From contig JAKPAG010000018.1 in NCBI GenBank assembly GCA_029779535.1, positions 1 to 32,179 on the forward strand: a stretch of DNA of 32,179 bases, written 5' to 3'. Source of the DNA: Pseudomonadota bacterium. Lineage in GTDB: Bacteria > Pseudomonadota > Alphaproteobacteria > Sphingomonadales > Sphingomonadaceae. The notes under the pieces are model-generated. The model searched no databases and had not been told where the DNA came from. It saw nothing but the letters and a program-made list of their open reading frames with translations. How positions within the stretch are numbered: position 1 is the first letter of the stretch; the number at the start of each line of letters is the position of its first letter. Below, piece after piece: positions 14,941 to 21,264 of this stretch. The translations under genes and the position numbers were made by a program.

Positions 14941-16146
14941 TCAGGCGTTCAGCAGTTCAGCCCAACGCTCGAACACACGGCGGCGGCGCTCGAGCAACTG
15001 CGCGCGGTTGTACGCCGCCTCGACCTTGCCCATGCCGGCGTGCGCCAGGGCGCGGTCGATTGACGCGCGCCAATCTTCACCCAGGTCCTCGTTGAGAATC
15101 GTCGAAAAGCTGGCGCGCCAGCCATGCGGCACGTGACGGCCGCGAAAGCCGGCATCCCTGTAGAGCTGGCGGATCGCGCCCTCGCCAATGGACGACTTTC
15201 GATCCCGGCCGGTGAAAACTAGTCCGCCTTTATGATTTTCGACCGCATTTGAGGCGGATAGAATGGACTGGGCCGCGCGCAGCACCGCCACCGCCGCCGG
15301 GGACAGCGGCACGAGGTGATCGAATGCCGCATCGCCCTTCTTGACCCGGGCGAGCTTCATATGCGCCGCGGGCACCCGCCACAGCGGCGCGTCGCCGTCC
15401 AAGCCCTCGATCTCGTCCCAGCGCATCGCCCGTACCGCACCAAGCCGGACCGCCGTCAGCGCCAGGAACCGCGAGGCAAGCTGCACCATCTTGCTGCAAC
15501 TTGCTGCATCGCAGGCCTTCAGCAGCGCGCGGCACTCGGCCACGTCGACCAGGGCGGCGTGTGGACGGACCAGCGCCGCGCCCTGCAGCGCCTGGCCGAG
15601 CTTCGCGGCAGGATCCTGCGAGCACAGATCCAGCGACATGCCATAGCCGAACACCGCCGACAGCCGCTGGCGCACCCGCCGCGCCGTCGCGCACGAGCCG
15701 CGCGCCTCGATGCTGCGGACCAGGCCAAGCAACTCCTTCGCGGTGATCGAATCCGGTTCGCGCGCGCCAATCGCCGGAAACAGGTCGTTCTCGAAGCCCT
15801 GCAGGACCTGCCGGGCATGCGCGGTCGACCAGCGCGGCGCCATATGCGCATGCCAGTCGCGCGCCAGGGCCGCGAAGGTGTTGACCTTGATGTCAACCTG
15901 GCCGCGCGGATCGATGCCCTTGCCCAGCTGCTCGCGTGCCGCGTCGCGCCGCGACCGCGCGATCGGCAGCGGCATGTCCGGATAGCGGCCCAGTACGAGC
16001 AGCTGCTCGCGGCCTTGCCAGCGAAACTTGAGCCGCCAGCTGCGCGCCCCGCTCGGCGCGACATGCAGGAACAGCCCGTCCTGGTCGAACAGCTTGTAGG
16101 CGCGCGCCTGCGGCGCGGCCGCCTTCACCAGGGCCGGAGTAAGCAT
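14941..16146 (-). CDS. Tyrosine-type site-specific integrase 2 (DUF4102/P4-type)
   Basis: 401 residues with the same domain order as integrase 1: DUF4102 arm-binding domain (YKLFDQDGLFLHVAPSGARS), core-binding domain, catalytic domain. Catalytic residues are in LALTAVRLGAVR (arginine), AAHMKLARVKKG (lysine), VPHGWRASFSTILNED (HxxR), RALAHAGMG (histidine) and AYNRAQLLERRRRVF (tyrosine). It starts at ATG 16146 and is transcribed away from hicA. The 95-base AT-rich gap between them holds the palindromic operator, so HicB might also affect this gene. Its target site is unknown; the direct repeat just past its 3' end is a candidate scar. Confidence 0.93.
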   Translation of the reverse strand: MLTPALVKAAAPQARAYKLFDQDGLFLHVAPSGARSWRLKFRWQGREQLLVLGRYPDMPLPIARSRRDAAREQLGKGIDPRGQVDIKVNTFAALARDWHAHMAPRWSTAHARQVLQGFENDLFPAIGAREPDSITAKELLGLVRSIEARGSCATARRVRQRLSAVFGYGMSLDLCSQDPAAKLGQALQGAALVRPHAALVDVAECRALLKACDAASCSKMVQLASRFLALTAVRLGAVRAMRWDEIEGLDGDAPLWRVPAAHMKLARVKKGDAAFDHLVPLSPAAVAVLRAAQSILSASNAVENHKGGLVFTGRDRKSSIGEGAIRQLYRDAGFRGRHVPHGWRASFSTILNEDLGEDWRASIDRALAHAGMGKVEAAYNRAQLLERRRRVFERWAELLNA

Positions 16147-16162
16147 ATAAGGCTTTCGTTAT

Positions 16163-16191
16163 TTGATGGGGTTTTGATTGATGTGTATATA
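16163..16191 (+). promoter_or_regulatory. Candidate hicAB promoter P1
   Basis: TTGATG (16163-16168) and TATATA (16186-16191) are 17 bases apart in an AT-rich island inside GC-rich DNA. The -10 box lies inside the inverted repeat at 16181-16200, so a bound repressor would block it. Confidence 0.5.
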
Positions 16192-16200
16192 AATACACAT
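16181..16200. promoter_or_regulatory. Palindromic operator, ATGTGTAT-4-ATACACAT
   Basis: A perfect 8-base inverted repeat with a 4-base centre. The half-site ATGTGTAT recurs at 16224-16231, and a near copy ATGTGTGC at 16234-16241, directly before the hicA start. HicB proteins repress their own operon through a C-terminal ribbon-helix-helix domain, and this HicB ends in such a domain, so these are its likely binding sites. Confidence 0.65.
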
Positions 16201-16205
16201 TATGC

Positions 16206-16235
16206 TTGACGCATGGGATATTGATGTGTATTTAT
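16206..16235 (+). promoter_or_regulatory. Candidate hicAB promoter P2
   Basis: TTGACG (16206-16211) and TATTTA (16229-16234), 17 bases apart. Transcription would begin close to the hicA ATG at 16242, giving a leaderless or nearly leaderless toxin message. The -10 overlaps the extra ATGTGTAT half-site. Confidence 0.45.
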
Positions 16236-16241
16236 GTGTGC

Positions 16242-16424
16242 ATGGAACGGAACAGCAAGCAGATCGTAAAGCGACTTCAGGCAGATGGCTGGGAGCTGGT
16301 TTCCACCAAGGGGTCGCACCATAAGTTCCGCAGGAATGGCCAGACGGTTATCGTCCCTCACCCGAAGAAAGACCTGCCGCTAGGGACGGTCCGGTCGATA
16401 GCAAGAATGGCGGGCTGGCTCTGA
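16242..16424 (+). CDS. hicA: HicA-type mRNA interferase toxin
   Basis: 60 residues, the normal HicA length. The double-stranded-RNA-binding-like fold is recognised from QIVKRLQADGWELVSTKGSHHKF, with the catalytic histidine in GSHH, and VIVPHPKKDLPLGTVRSI. HicA toxins cleave mRNA and stop translation until HicB sequesters them. The open frame runs upstream to TTG 16206, but the ATG at 16242 gives the family start. No Shine-Dalgarno precedes it, which fits weak or leaderless translation of the toxin. HicB follows after 20 bases. Confidence 0.93.
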   Translation: MERNSKQIVKRLQADGWELVSTKGSHHKFRRNGQTVIVPHPKKDLPLGTVRSIARMAGWL

Positions 16425-16444
16425 CCAGCCCCAAGGAGATCATG

Positions 16445-16837
16445 ATGAAGACTTTTTTTGCCCTGGTGCACAAGGATGCCGACAGCGCTTATGGCGTCAG
16501 CTTTCCCGATCTTCCCGGCTGCCATTCGGCGGCGGACCGGATCGAGGACGTCCTGCCCAATGCCTGTGAGGCGCTCGAACTGTGGTTCGATGGCGGCGAG
16601 GATGTTGATCCGGCGGATATTTCGGTAGTGACCAGGTTGGTTGGCGACGATCTGGCCGCCGGAGCCTTCCTGATCGCCGTTCCTCGCGTCACTTCTGCCG
16701 GCCGCGTTGTCCGGGCGAACATCTCGCTCGATCGCGGTATTCTTGATGCCATTGATCATGCTGCCTCAGCCCGCAAAATGACGCGCAGCGCTTTCATTGC
16801 GGAAGCATCGCGCAACGAGATCGAAGGCGTCCATTGA
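16445..16837 (+). CDS. hicB: HicB-type antitoxin
   Basis: 130 residues. The N-terminal partially degraded RNase H-like domain (FALVHKDADSAYGVSFPDLPGCHSAAD) binds the toxin. The C-terminal part (ISLDRGILDAIDHAASARKMTRSAFIAEASRNEI) is a ribbon-helix-helix DNA-binding domain, as expected for an autorepressor. AAGGAG at 16433-16438 is six bases before ATG 16445 but only three before the ATG at 16442, so I chose the second ATG. The strong site here, compared with none for hicA, fits antitoxin excess. Confidence 0.93.
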   Translation: MKTFFALVHKDADSAYGVSFPDLPGCHSAADRIEDVLPNACEALELWFDGGEDVDPADISVVTRLVGDDLAAGAFLIAVPRVTSAGRVVRANISLDRGILDAIDHAASARKMTRSAFIAEASRNEIEGVH

Positions 16838-17033
16838 TTGATCGCGGCGGATAATCCCTCCGCCGCGATGGCTCGCGCATTGGCGGATTTCCGCGTAAAT
16901 TTGCCGATATCGGCGGAGGCCATACCCCTAGCGATACCCCCGAAATGCAGGTGATGAACACCTCGAGGCCGTAGCAGATCGTCTCGCCCTTTTCCGTCGG
17001 GCAACCGTGCACCCTTGGTGTTGCAAAGGGCAT
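16794..17033 (-). CDS. Possible small protein at the end of the lysis cassette
   Basis: 79 residues of unknown function (MPFATPRVHGCPTEKGETIC at the start). Support is positional. It follows the o-spanin stop by 16 bases in the same direction, and GAGGA lies nine bases before ATG 17033; an ATG at 17042 is too close to that site. The first 40 residues look protein-like (GETICYGLEVFITCISG). The rest is arginine- and proline-rich, reads through the hairpin at 16841-16869 and overlaps the end of hicB by 44 bases. The original 3' end may therefore have been replaced when hicAB arrived. A competing frame (16756-17004) looks less likely. Confidence 0.35.
   Translation of the reverse strand: MPFATPRVHGCPTEKGETICYGLEVFITCISGVSLGVWPPPISANLRGNPPMREPSRRRDYPPRSINGRLRSRCAMLPQ
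16841..16869. terminator. 11-bp hairpin after hicB
   Basis: ATCGCGGCGGA (16841-16851) pairs perfectly with TCCGCCGCGAT (16859-16869) around TAATCCC, three bases after the hicB stop. No T run is present on either side. It probably separates hicAB from the converging phage late operon. Confidence 0.55.
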
Positions 17034-17049
17034 AGTCGCCATTCCTCGT

Positions 17050-17304
17050 TTACGTGGAGGGATTGGTCTGCGCGGCGCACAGGCGCTCGCGTACGGCGTT
17101 GTGTTCGAGCACCTGGTCGACCGTTTGGTCGCTGTCGTAGTGGTTGCCGGGATCCTCAGCGTTCGGACCCGGTGCCACTTCGATCGATATCGCCCGATCG
17201 TTGAGGCAGAAATCGCTGACAGTTCGCAGGCGTGCGGGCTGAACGCAGGCACTGGTCATAGCGAGCAGGGCTGCGAGGATCATGAATTTCGGCGCGGACT
17301 TCAT
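17050..17304 (-). CDS. Rz1-like outer-membrane spanin lipoprotein
   Basis: 84 residues starting MKSAPKFMILAALLAMTSAC. This is a lipoprotein signal with the lipid-carrying cysteine about residue 20, followed by a short periplasmic domain. The start has GGAG seven bases upstream and lies inside the i-spanin gene in another frame: 149 bases are shared, the classic nested Rz/Rz1 layout. O-spanins join the i-spanin across the periplasm and fuse inner and outer membranes in the last step of lysis. Family-level similarity is not claimed; the call rests on the lipobox, size and nesting. The lipobox is acceptable rather than perfect, and the domain lacks the proline richness of lambda Rz1. Confidence 0.7.
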   Translation of the reverse strand: MKSAPKFMILAALLAMTSACVQPARLRTVSDFCLNDRAISIEVAPGPNAEDPGNHYDSDQTVDQVLEHNAVRERLCAAQTNPST

Positions 17305-17500
17305 TGGCTTGCTCCACATGCTTGACTGTCTGGTTGAGCTCGGCCGCCTGGATCTCTGCGCTGCCGGCATTGCGCTGGGCCCGGTCATGCGAATTGAGGG
17401 CGGTCACCAGCAGCCAGGCCAGGAGCAGCATGCCGGTCAGCGCGATCCCCGCGCGCGCCATTCGCGACTGGCCCAGCACGGCTAGGTCGATCCCGAACAT
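17156..17500 (-). CDS. Rz-like inner-membrane spanin
   Basis: 114 residues with one N-terminal membrane helix (AGIALTGMLLLAWLLVTAL, about residues 16-34), then a charged, probably coiled-coil region (SAEIQAAELNQTVKHVEQANEVRAEI). It ends in an arginine-rich tail whose DNA also encodes the o-spanin. Its ATG (17498-17500) overlaps the holin stop by one base (TGATG), indicating translational coupling. With the nested lipoprotein gene it makes a two-component spanin set. Confidence 0.75.
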   Translation of the reverse strand: MFGIDLAVLGQSRMARAGIALTGMLLLAWLLVTALNSHDRAQRNAGSAEIQAAELNQTVKHVEQANEVRAEIHDPRSPARYDQCLRSARTPANCQRFLPQRSGDIDRSGTGSER

Positions 17501-17664
17501 CAAGCGCCCGCCACCGGTCCATCGGGCGTGAGCGCCGCGGCAATCGAAACCGCGATCGAGAACAGCGACCACGGCCAGGGCAGGGCTGAAGCCACCCCCA
17601 CGCCGCCGCCGATCAGCAACCAGGTGCTGCGCTCCTCGAGGCGCGCCTTGAGATATCGGATCAT
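17500..17664 (-). CDS. Small holin candidate (54 residues)
   Basis: A short gene on the minus strand: MIRYLKARLEERSTWLLIGG at the start, then a hydrophobic stretch (VGVASALPWPWSLFSIAVSI) and AALTPDGPVAGA at the end. Two short membrane segments (about residues 15-28 and 32-45) with a charged N-terminus fit a small holin that times and permits lysozyme release. It lies between the lysozyme stop (three bases away) and the i-spanin start (TGATG overlap). GGAG sits seven bases before its ATG. Position in the lysis cassette and topology support the call; no specific holin family is claimed. Confidence 0.72.
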   Translation of the reverse strand: MIRYLKARLEERSTWLLIGGGVGVASALPWPWSLFSIAVSIAAALTPDGPVAGA

Positions 17665-17667
17665 CGT

Positions 17668-18138
17668 TCAACTCCCATAGAGTGCGGCCTCGGCCGCGCG
17701 GCGGCGGACCAGGCCGCCCAGTCGCTTGTGGTCGGCGTAGACCCATTTGCCGAACTCGGCCCGCGCGCCCGCGAAGGCTCCAGCACGGTGCTTGCGCAGC
17801 AGGCCGCTGCCCGCCACGCTGTCCGTGCCGACGTTGTAGGCAAGGGATACCAGCGCATCGAACTGGCCCTGCGAGGTCGGTGCCGATCCGATCAGGATCC
17901 GCACCTGCTTGGCGAACACCTCCAGGTCGGCCTCGAACCGCGCATCGCACTGCGCTTTGCTCCAGATGGTTGCTGGCCCGATGTCGGCCCCGGTGCTGCC
18001 CCAGCCGATCGTCCAGGGTGCGCCGCCGGTCCTGGGATCGGGATAGGCCTGATACCGCCCATCGCCGCGCAGCTTGGCGCAGCTCTCGAACTGCTGGATT
18101 AACTTTCGGCCCGCGGGGCTAATCTGTCGGTCGGTCAT
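17668..18138 (-). CDS. Phage lysozyme, GH24 endolysin
   Basis: 156 residues of the T4/lambdoid lysozyme (glycoside hydrolase 24) family, which cuts N-acetylmuramic acid-N-acetylglucosamine bonds. The catalytic glutamate is in KLIQQFESCAKL (residue 18), with aspartate and threonine in YPDPRTGGAPWTIGWGSTG (about residues 34 and 43), and the typical FDALVSLAYNVG follows. There is no signal peptide, so it needs the neighbouring holin to cross the membrane. The spacing between glutamate and aspartate is longer than in T4 lysozyme because of an inserted loop. The ATG has AGGA about ten bases upstream. Confidence 0.93.
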   Translation of the reverse strand: MTDRQISPAGRKLIQQFESCAKLRGDGRYQAYPDPRTGGAPWTIGWGSTGADIGPATIWSKAQCDARFEADLEVFAKQVRILIGSAPTSQGQFDALVSLAYNVGTDSVAGSGLLRKHRAGAFAGARAEFGKWVYADHKRLGGLVRRRAAEAALYGS

Positions 18139-18157
18139 GGCCTGCCCTTCCTGTGAG

Positions 18158-18403
18158 TTATTGGAGCGACGCGATCACGCTGGCTGCGATCTCGCGTGCC
18201 TTTGCACCGATCACTGCGAACACCAGCGCGATTCCAATCAGGATCCCCAGCCCGCGATTCTTGAGCTGGGCCAGATCGGCCTTGTCCGCAGCGAGCTCGG
18301 CCGTGATCTTGGTCAGCTCGGCCAGGATCTTGGCCTGCTCGGCCTGGCCGCTTTCCAGCAGCGCCTCGATTCGCGTGAGCCGTTCGGCCTGCGTCATCGA
18401 CAT
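18158..18403 (-). CDS. Coiled-coil single-helix membrane protein (XhlA-like, lysis-associated)
   Basis: 81 residues: an N-terminal coiled coil (LTRIEALLESGQAEQAKILA, then ELTKITAELAADKADLAQLK), one membrane helix (GLGILIGIALVFAVIGA, about residues 52-68) and a short tail. This architecture resembles XhlA-type haemolysin/holin accessory proteins and sits directly upstream of the lysozyme, so a role as antiholin or second holin is plausible but inferred. AAGGA lies eight bases before ATG 18403. A TTG two codons earlier is possible. Confidence 0.6.
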   Translation of the reverse strand: MSMTQAERLTRIEALLESGQAEQAKILAELTKITAELAADKADLAQLKNRGLGILIGIALVFAVIGAKAREIAASVIASLQ

Positions 18404-18419
18404 CGGCAATCCTTTCCAC

Positions 18420-20825
18420 TTATGCGCCCGGCGTTATCCGGACGGCGTAGGATTCGAGCACAAGCGTGTCTGCGCCACTGGCGAGCTGCCCTGTGATCTT
18501 GAGCGACTGGTTAGAAGCGGTGTTGAGCGTAGTCTTGGTCGGGCTGCCACCGCCATTTGAACCATTGCCTGCCCCGGCGCCCATGCCCCCGACCTGCGCG
18601 CTGACTGAACCGGCATTGGAAATGCGCCCGGTGAAACGGGCCTGAGTTACATTGGTCGCATAGGTGTTGGCCCAGAAGCCCGCGCCAGAAGCACCAAATG
18701 TCAGGCTGGCCGTCTTGGTGCCGGCGCTGCCGGTCATCGAGAAAACTGCGTCAACGTCGATCACGCCTTTCGGCCCCATTACCCCTCCTGGGATGGTGAT
18801 CTCCACCAGCGTGGTCAGCGCGGTGGCGCCGGTCAGGCTGATTGGCGATCCCGAAAGGAACGGCTGCACGTTTACCCCGATCCATGTGCCCGGCGTTCCT
18901 CCCGCGATGCACAGCCAGTATTCAGGCTTGCCCGCGCCGGGACTGGCATTCCACCAGCGCTCGCCCGCCGCATGTTCGCCGCTGGTCGGCGCGGCCAGAC
19001 CGCAGGCCAGCATCCGGCTGTTGCCGCCGTCCGCCGGATCAACCAGCGCCAGTTGCTGAAAGCCGACGACATCTGATACCGCCGCGCTGCGCCCAAACTG
19101 CGCAGATGACAGCGGCGTGGTGATTTTCATCAGCGGATATCCGCCGTCGTTCTTGTCCAGCACCAGGTCGCCGCTCGACCCGCTGAACCTCATGGCATAG
19201 TCAATTTCGCCGTTCTTTTGGATGCGCCCGCGCCAGATCGTGCCGGGGGTGCCGCCACCGATCGTCGCCTCAACGTAATCGCCCAGCTGCGTGCGCTCGG
19301 TAGTGCCCGGCCCGGTGCCGTAGTAGCGGCCAAAGCCGGTCGGCGAATAGATCGCGGTTTTCTGCGTGGTCGAACGCTGGTTTCCGGCGCTTGCATTGGT
19401 CCAGCTGCTCTGCCCGCCAAAAAACAGCGAAGGCGTGTTGGCAAGATGCCCTGGGATCGACCCCTCGATATAGGTCTGAATGAAGGTCGAACGGTTGGAC
19501 AAGCCGGTGGCCAGCACCGGCAACATGCACCGATAATTTGCCGATCCCGACCACGTCAGGAAGAAATCCGAAGCCGATGCCGTGTAGAGCGGATACCACA
19601 CAGATGGGTTGGTGCCCGGCGTGGTCGACGCGCCGATGCCGGGCGTAGGGTCAACCAGGATATAGTTTACCCCGCCATAGTTGCAGCCCGCGCGCAGCAC
19701 GAAATCCGCCGTTACCCCGGCGTAGCCATCAATCTCGCAATTATTGTAGCCGTTGCCCAGCGTGTCGCGATCCCAGATCCCGCCCAGCCCTGCCGTGCGG
19801 ACCTGCAAGCCCTTGGCTACCCCGGTGTTGGCATCGTTGCCGTTGACGTAGAGGCCCCACCCCAGGCTTTCGCGCACCAGCACGGTGTCCAGTTCCCACT
19901 TGCTGGCGTTGCCCTCGATCGCGCCGCCGCCGCCGGAAAAGGCCACCACCTGGATGGCATTGCCCGCAAAGCCCTGCACAGTGCAGCCGCGCAGCCGCGC
20001 AGCGGCCCGCAGCCACACCCCGCACGTGTTGGTGCCCGGATTGGTGCCGTCAAACGCGGTCCCGCCAGTCGTCGCCTCGGCCATGATCTGCAAGCCCTCC
20101 AGCACCGTGCCGCGCGCGGACGTGCCGCCCGGCGTGGTGCCGCCCGCAATCGTGTTGCTCTCATTGACGGTGATACCGCGCTGGCCTGCCGGGAACACAA
20201 ACCGCGTCCCGCCGTTGAAGTCATCCAGCCCGCCGCCATGTCCGTGCAGGTGGCAGGCGGTTTTCAGATCGATGTGTTGGCCAAAGAAATAGCCACCCAT
20301 CTGCAATTCGATCCGGGGCACGCGTGACCAAATGGCATTGACTGGGGCATAGCGGTTGATCGCATCCAGCGCCGCATTCAGCGGCGCGGTCCAGTCAGTG
20401 CCGCGATCCCCGGGGTTCTTGTAATAGGTGAAACCGGGCGATGCGAACTGTTCGAGCGTGAGCGTACCCCCGGTGGCATCCCGTACCGTGGCAGCCACCG
20501 ATGCCTTGCTCACCGGCGCGGCGGCATCGCCCTTGTCGATGTAGTAGGGCGCGGTGCCGGTGCGCTGATACATGCGCGGTGTGCCGGTTTCAGCACTGGT
20601 GAAATAGGCCCCCACCGCCAGCGCTGCCACGCCTTCCGCGCGGGTGGCATAGAAATGGGCGTAGCCGAATGCCGCATCACGGGCGGCAAGTGAATTACTG
20701 GCATTCAAGGCGGAAGCTATGGCCTGGGTCGTAGCCAGTGTGACCTGGCGCCGCGCCTCAGCCAGGTTCTCCGCCGCCTTGAACATCCGCTGGATCGGCC
20801 CGCGCCGGTCAAGGATCGTGCCCAT
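18420..20825 (-). CDS. Tailspike / tail fibre, predicted beta-helix
   Basis: 801 residues. The N-terminal 60-70 residues are helical (MFKAAENLAEARRQVTLATT), typical of a tail-attachment segment. From about residue 135 (DWTAPLNAALDAINRYAP), repeated short strands rich in glycine and asparagine, with GGYFFGQHIDLKTACHLHGH, suggest a right-handed parallel beta-helix as in pectate-lyase-fold tailspikes. The last 130 residues (from ISLTGATALTTLVEITIPGG) look like a beta-sandwich receptor-binding or trimerisation domain containing a Gly-Asn-Ser run. Such proteins bind or cut surface polysaccharide. I see no catalytic residues I can name. Its ATG overlaps the previous stop (TGATG), which settles the start over longer frames. 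Confidence 0.8.
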   Translation of the reverse strand: MGTILDRRGPIQRMFKAAENLAEARRQVTLATTQAIASALNASNSLAARDAAFGYAHFYATRAEGVAALAVGAYFTSAETGTPRMYQRTGTAPYYIDKGDAAAPVSKASVAATVRDATGGTLTLEQFASPGFTYYKNPGDRGTDWTAPLNAALDAINRYAPVNAIWSRVPRIELQMGGYFFGQHIDLKTACHLHGHGGGLDDFNGGTRFVFPAGQRGITVNESNTIAGGTTPGGTSARGTVLEGLQIMAEATTGGTAFDGTNPGTNTCGVWLRAAARLRGCTVQGFAGNAIQVVAFSGGGGAIEGNASKWELDTVLVRESLGWGLYVNGNDANTGVAKGLQVRTAGLGGIWDRDTLGNGYNNCEIDGYAGVTADFVLRAGCNYGGVNYILVDPTPGIGASTTPGTNPSVWYPLYTASASDFFLTWSGSANYRCMLPVLATGLSNRSTFIQTYIEGSIPGHLANTPSLFFGGQSSWTNASAGNQRSTTQKTAIYSPTGFGRYYGTGPGTTERTQLGDYVEATIGGGTPGTIWRGRIQKNGEIDYAMRFSGSSGDLVLDKNDGGYPLMKITTPLSSAQFGRSAAVSDVVGFQQLALVDPADGGNSRMLACGLAAPTSGEHAAGERWWNASPGAGKPEYWLCIAGGTPGTWIGVNVQPFLSGSPISLTGATALTTLVEITIPGGVMGPKGVIDVDAVFSMTGSAGTKTASLTFGASGAGFWANTYATNVTQARFTGRISNAGSVSAQVGGMGAGAGNGSNGGGSPTKTTLNTASNQSLKITGQLASGADTLVLESYAVRITPGA

Positions 20826-21253
20826 CAGATATTGACTCCAGGGTAGAGGGTGAATGTGCCGCAGCATTCCAGCACGGTCTGTCCGCCCGACCGGGTGACC
20901 CACAGGTCGTAATAGAGCACGCGCGGCTTGCTTGGGTCGGCGTTGGTCTGAATCGACTCGAGCGTGGTCCGGCCGATGAAGGGCGTGATAATCGTCGCCC
21001 CGGTGGTTGCGCCGGTTTCGGGATCCAGGAACCCGGCATCCCAGACCGATGACAAGCCATCCACCCCGGCGATCGCGTTGGTCAGATCGACCAGCGGTGC
21101 CGCGGTATCACCCTGGATCGGCCGGATCTGCAGCCGATAGACCGCCCCGGCAAGGTTCTCGCCCAGGAAGTACCAGTTCTCGTCCACCCCCGGGGCAGAG
21201 CCGCCCCAGGGTACGTGGCGGTAGGCTTCACGATTGTCGATCGTCGGGGTCAT
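20825..21253 (-). CDS. Small tail tip-associated protein, function unknown
   Basis: 142 residues, no recognised family. It is a soluble, strand-rich sequence (ENLAGAVYRLQIRPIQGDTA, then RVLYYDLWVTRSGGQTVLEC) with no signal or membrane segment. It lies between the large tip protein and the tailspike, and its TGA overlaps the tailspike ATG. A structural or connector role between tip and spike is inferred from position only. GGAG six bases upstream supports the ATG at 21253. The gap to the previous stop is 11 bases. Confidence 0.75.
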   Translation of the reverse strand: MTPTIDNREAYRHVPWGGSAPGVDENWYFLGENLAGAVYRLQIRPIQGDTAAPLVDLTNAIAGVDGLSSVWDAGFLDPETGATTGATIITPFIGRTTLESIQTNADPSKPRVLYYDLWVTRSGGQTVLECCGTFTLYPGVNI

Positions 21254-21264
21254 TTACATCTCCG

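Noticed and set aside
16756..17004. Alternative minus-strand frame of 82 codons after the spanins
   Set aside because: No ribosome binding site, and a longer overlap with hicB than the competing frame from 17033.
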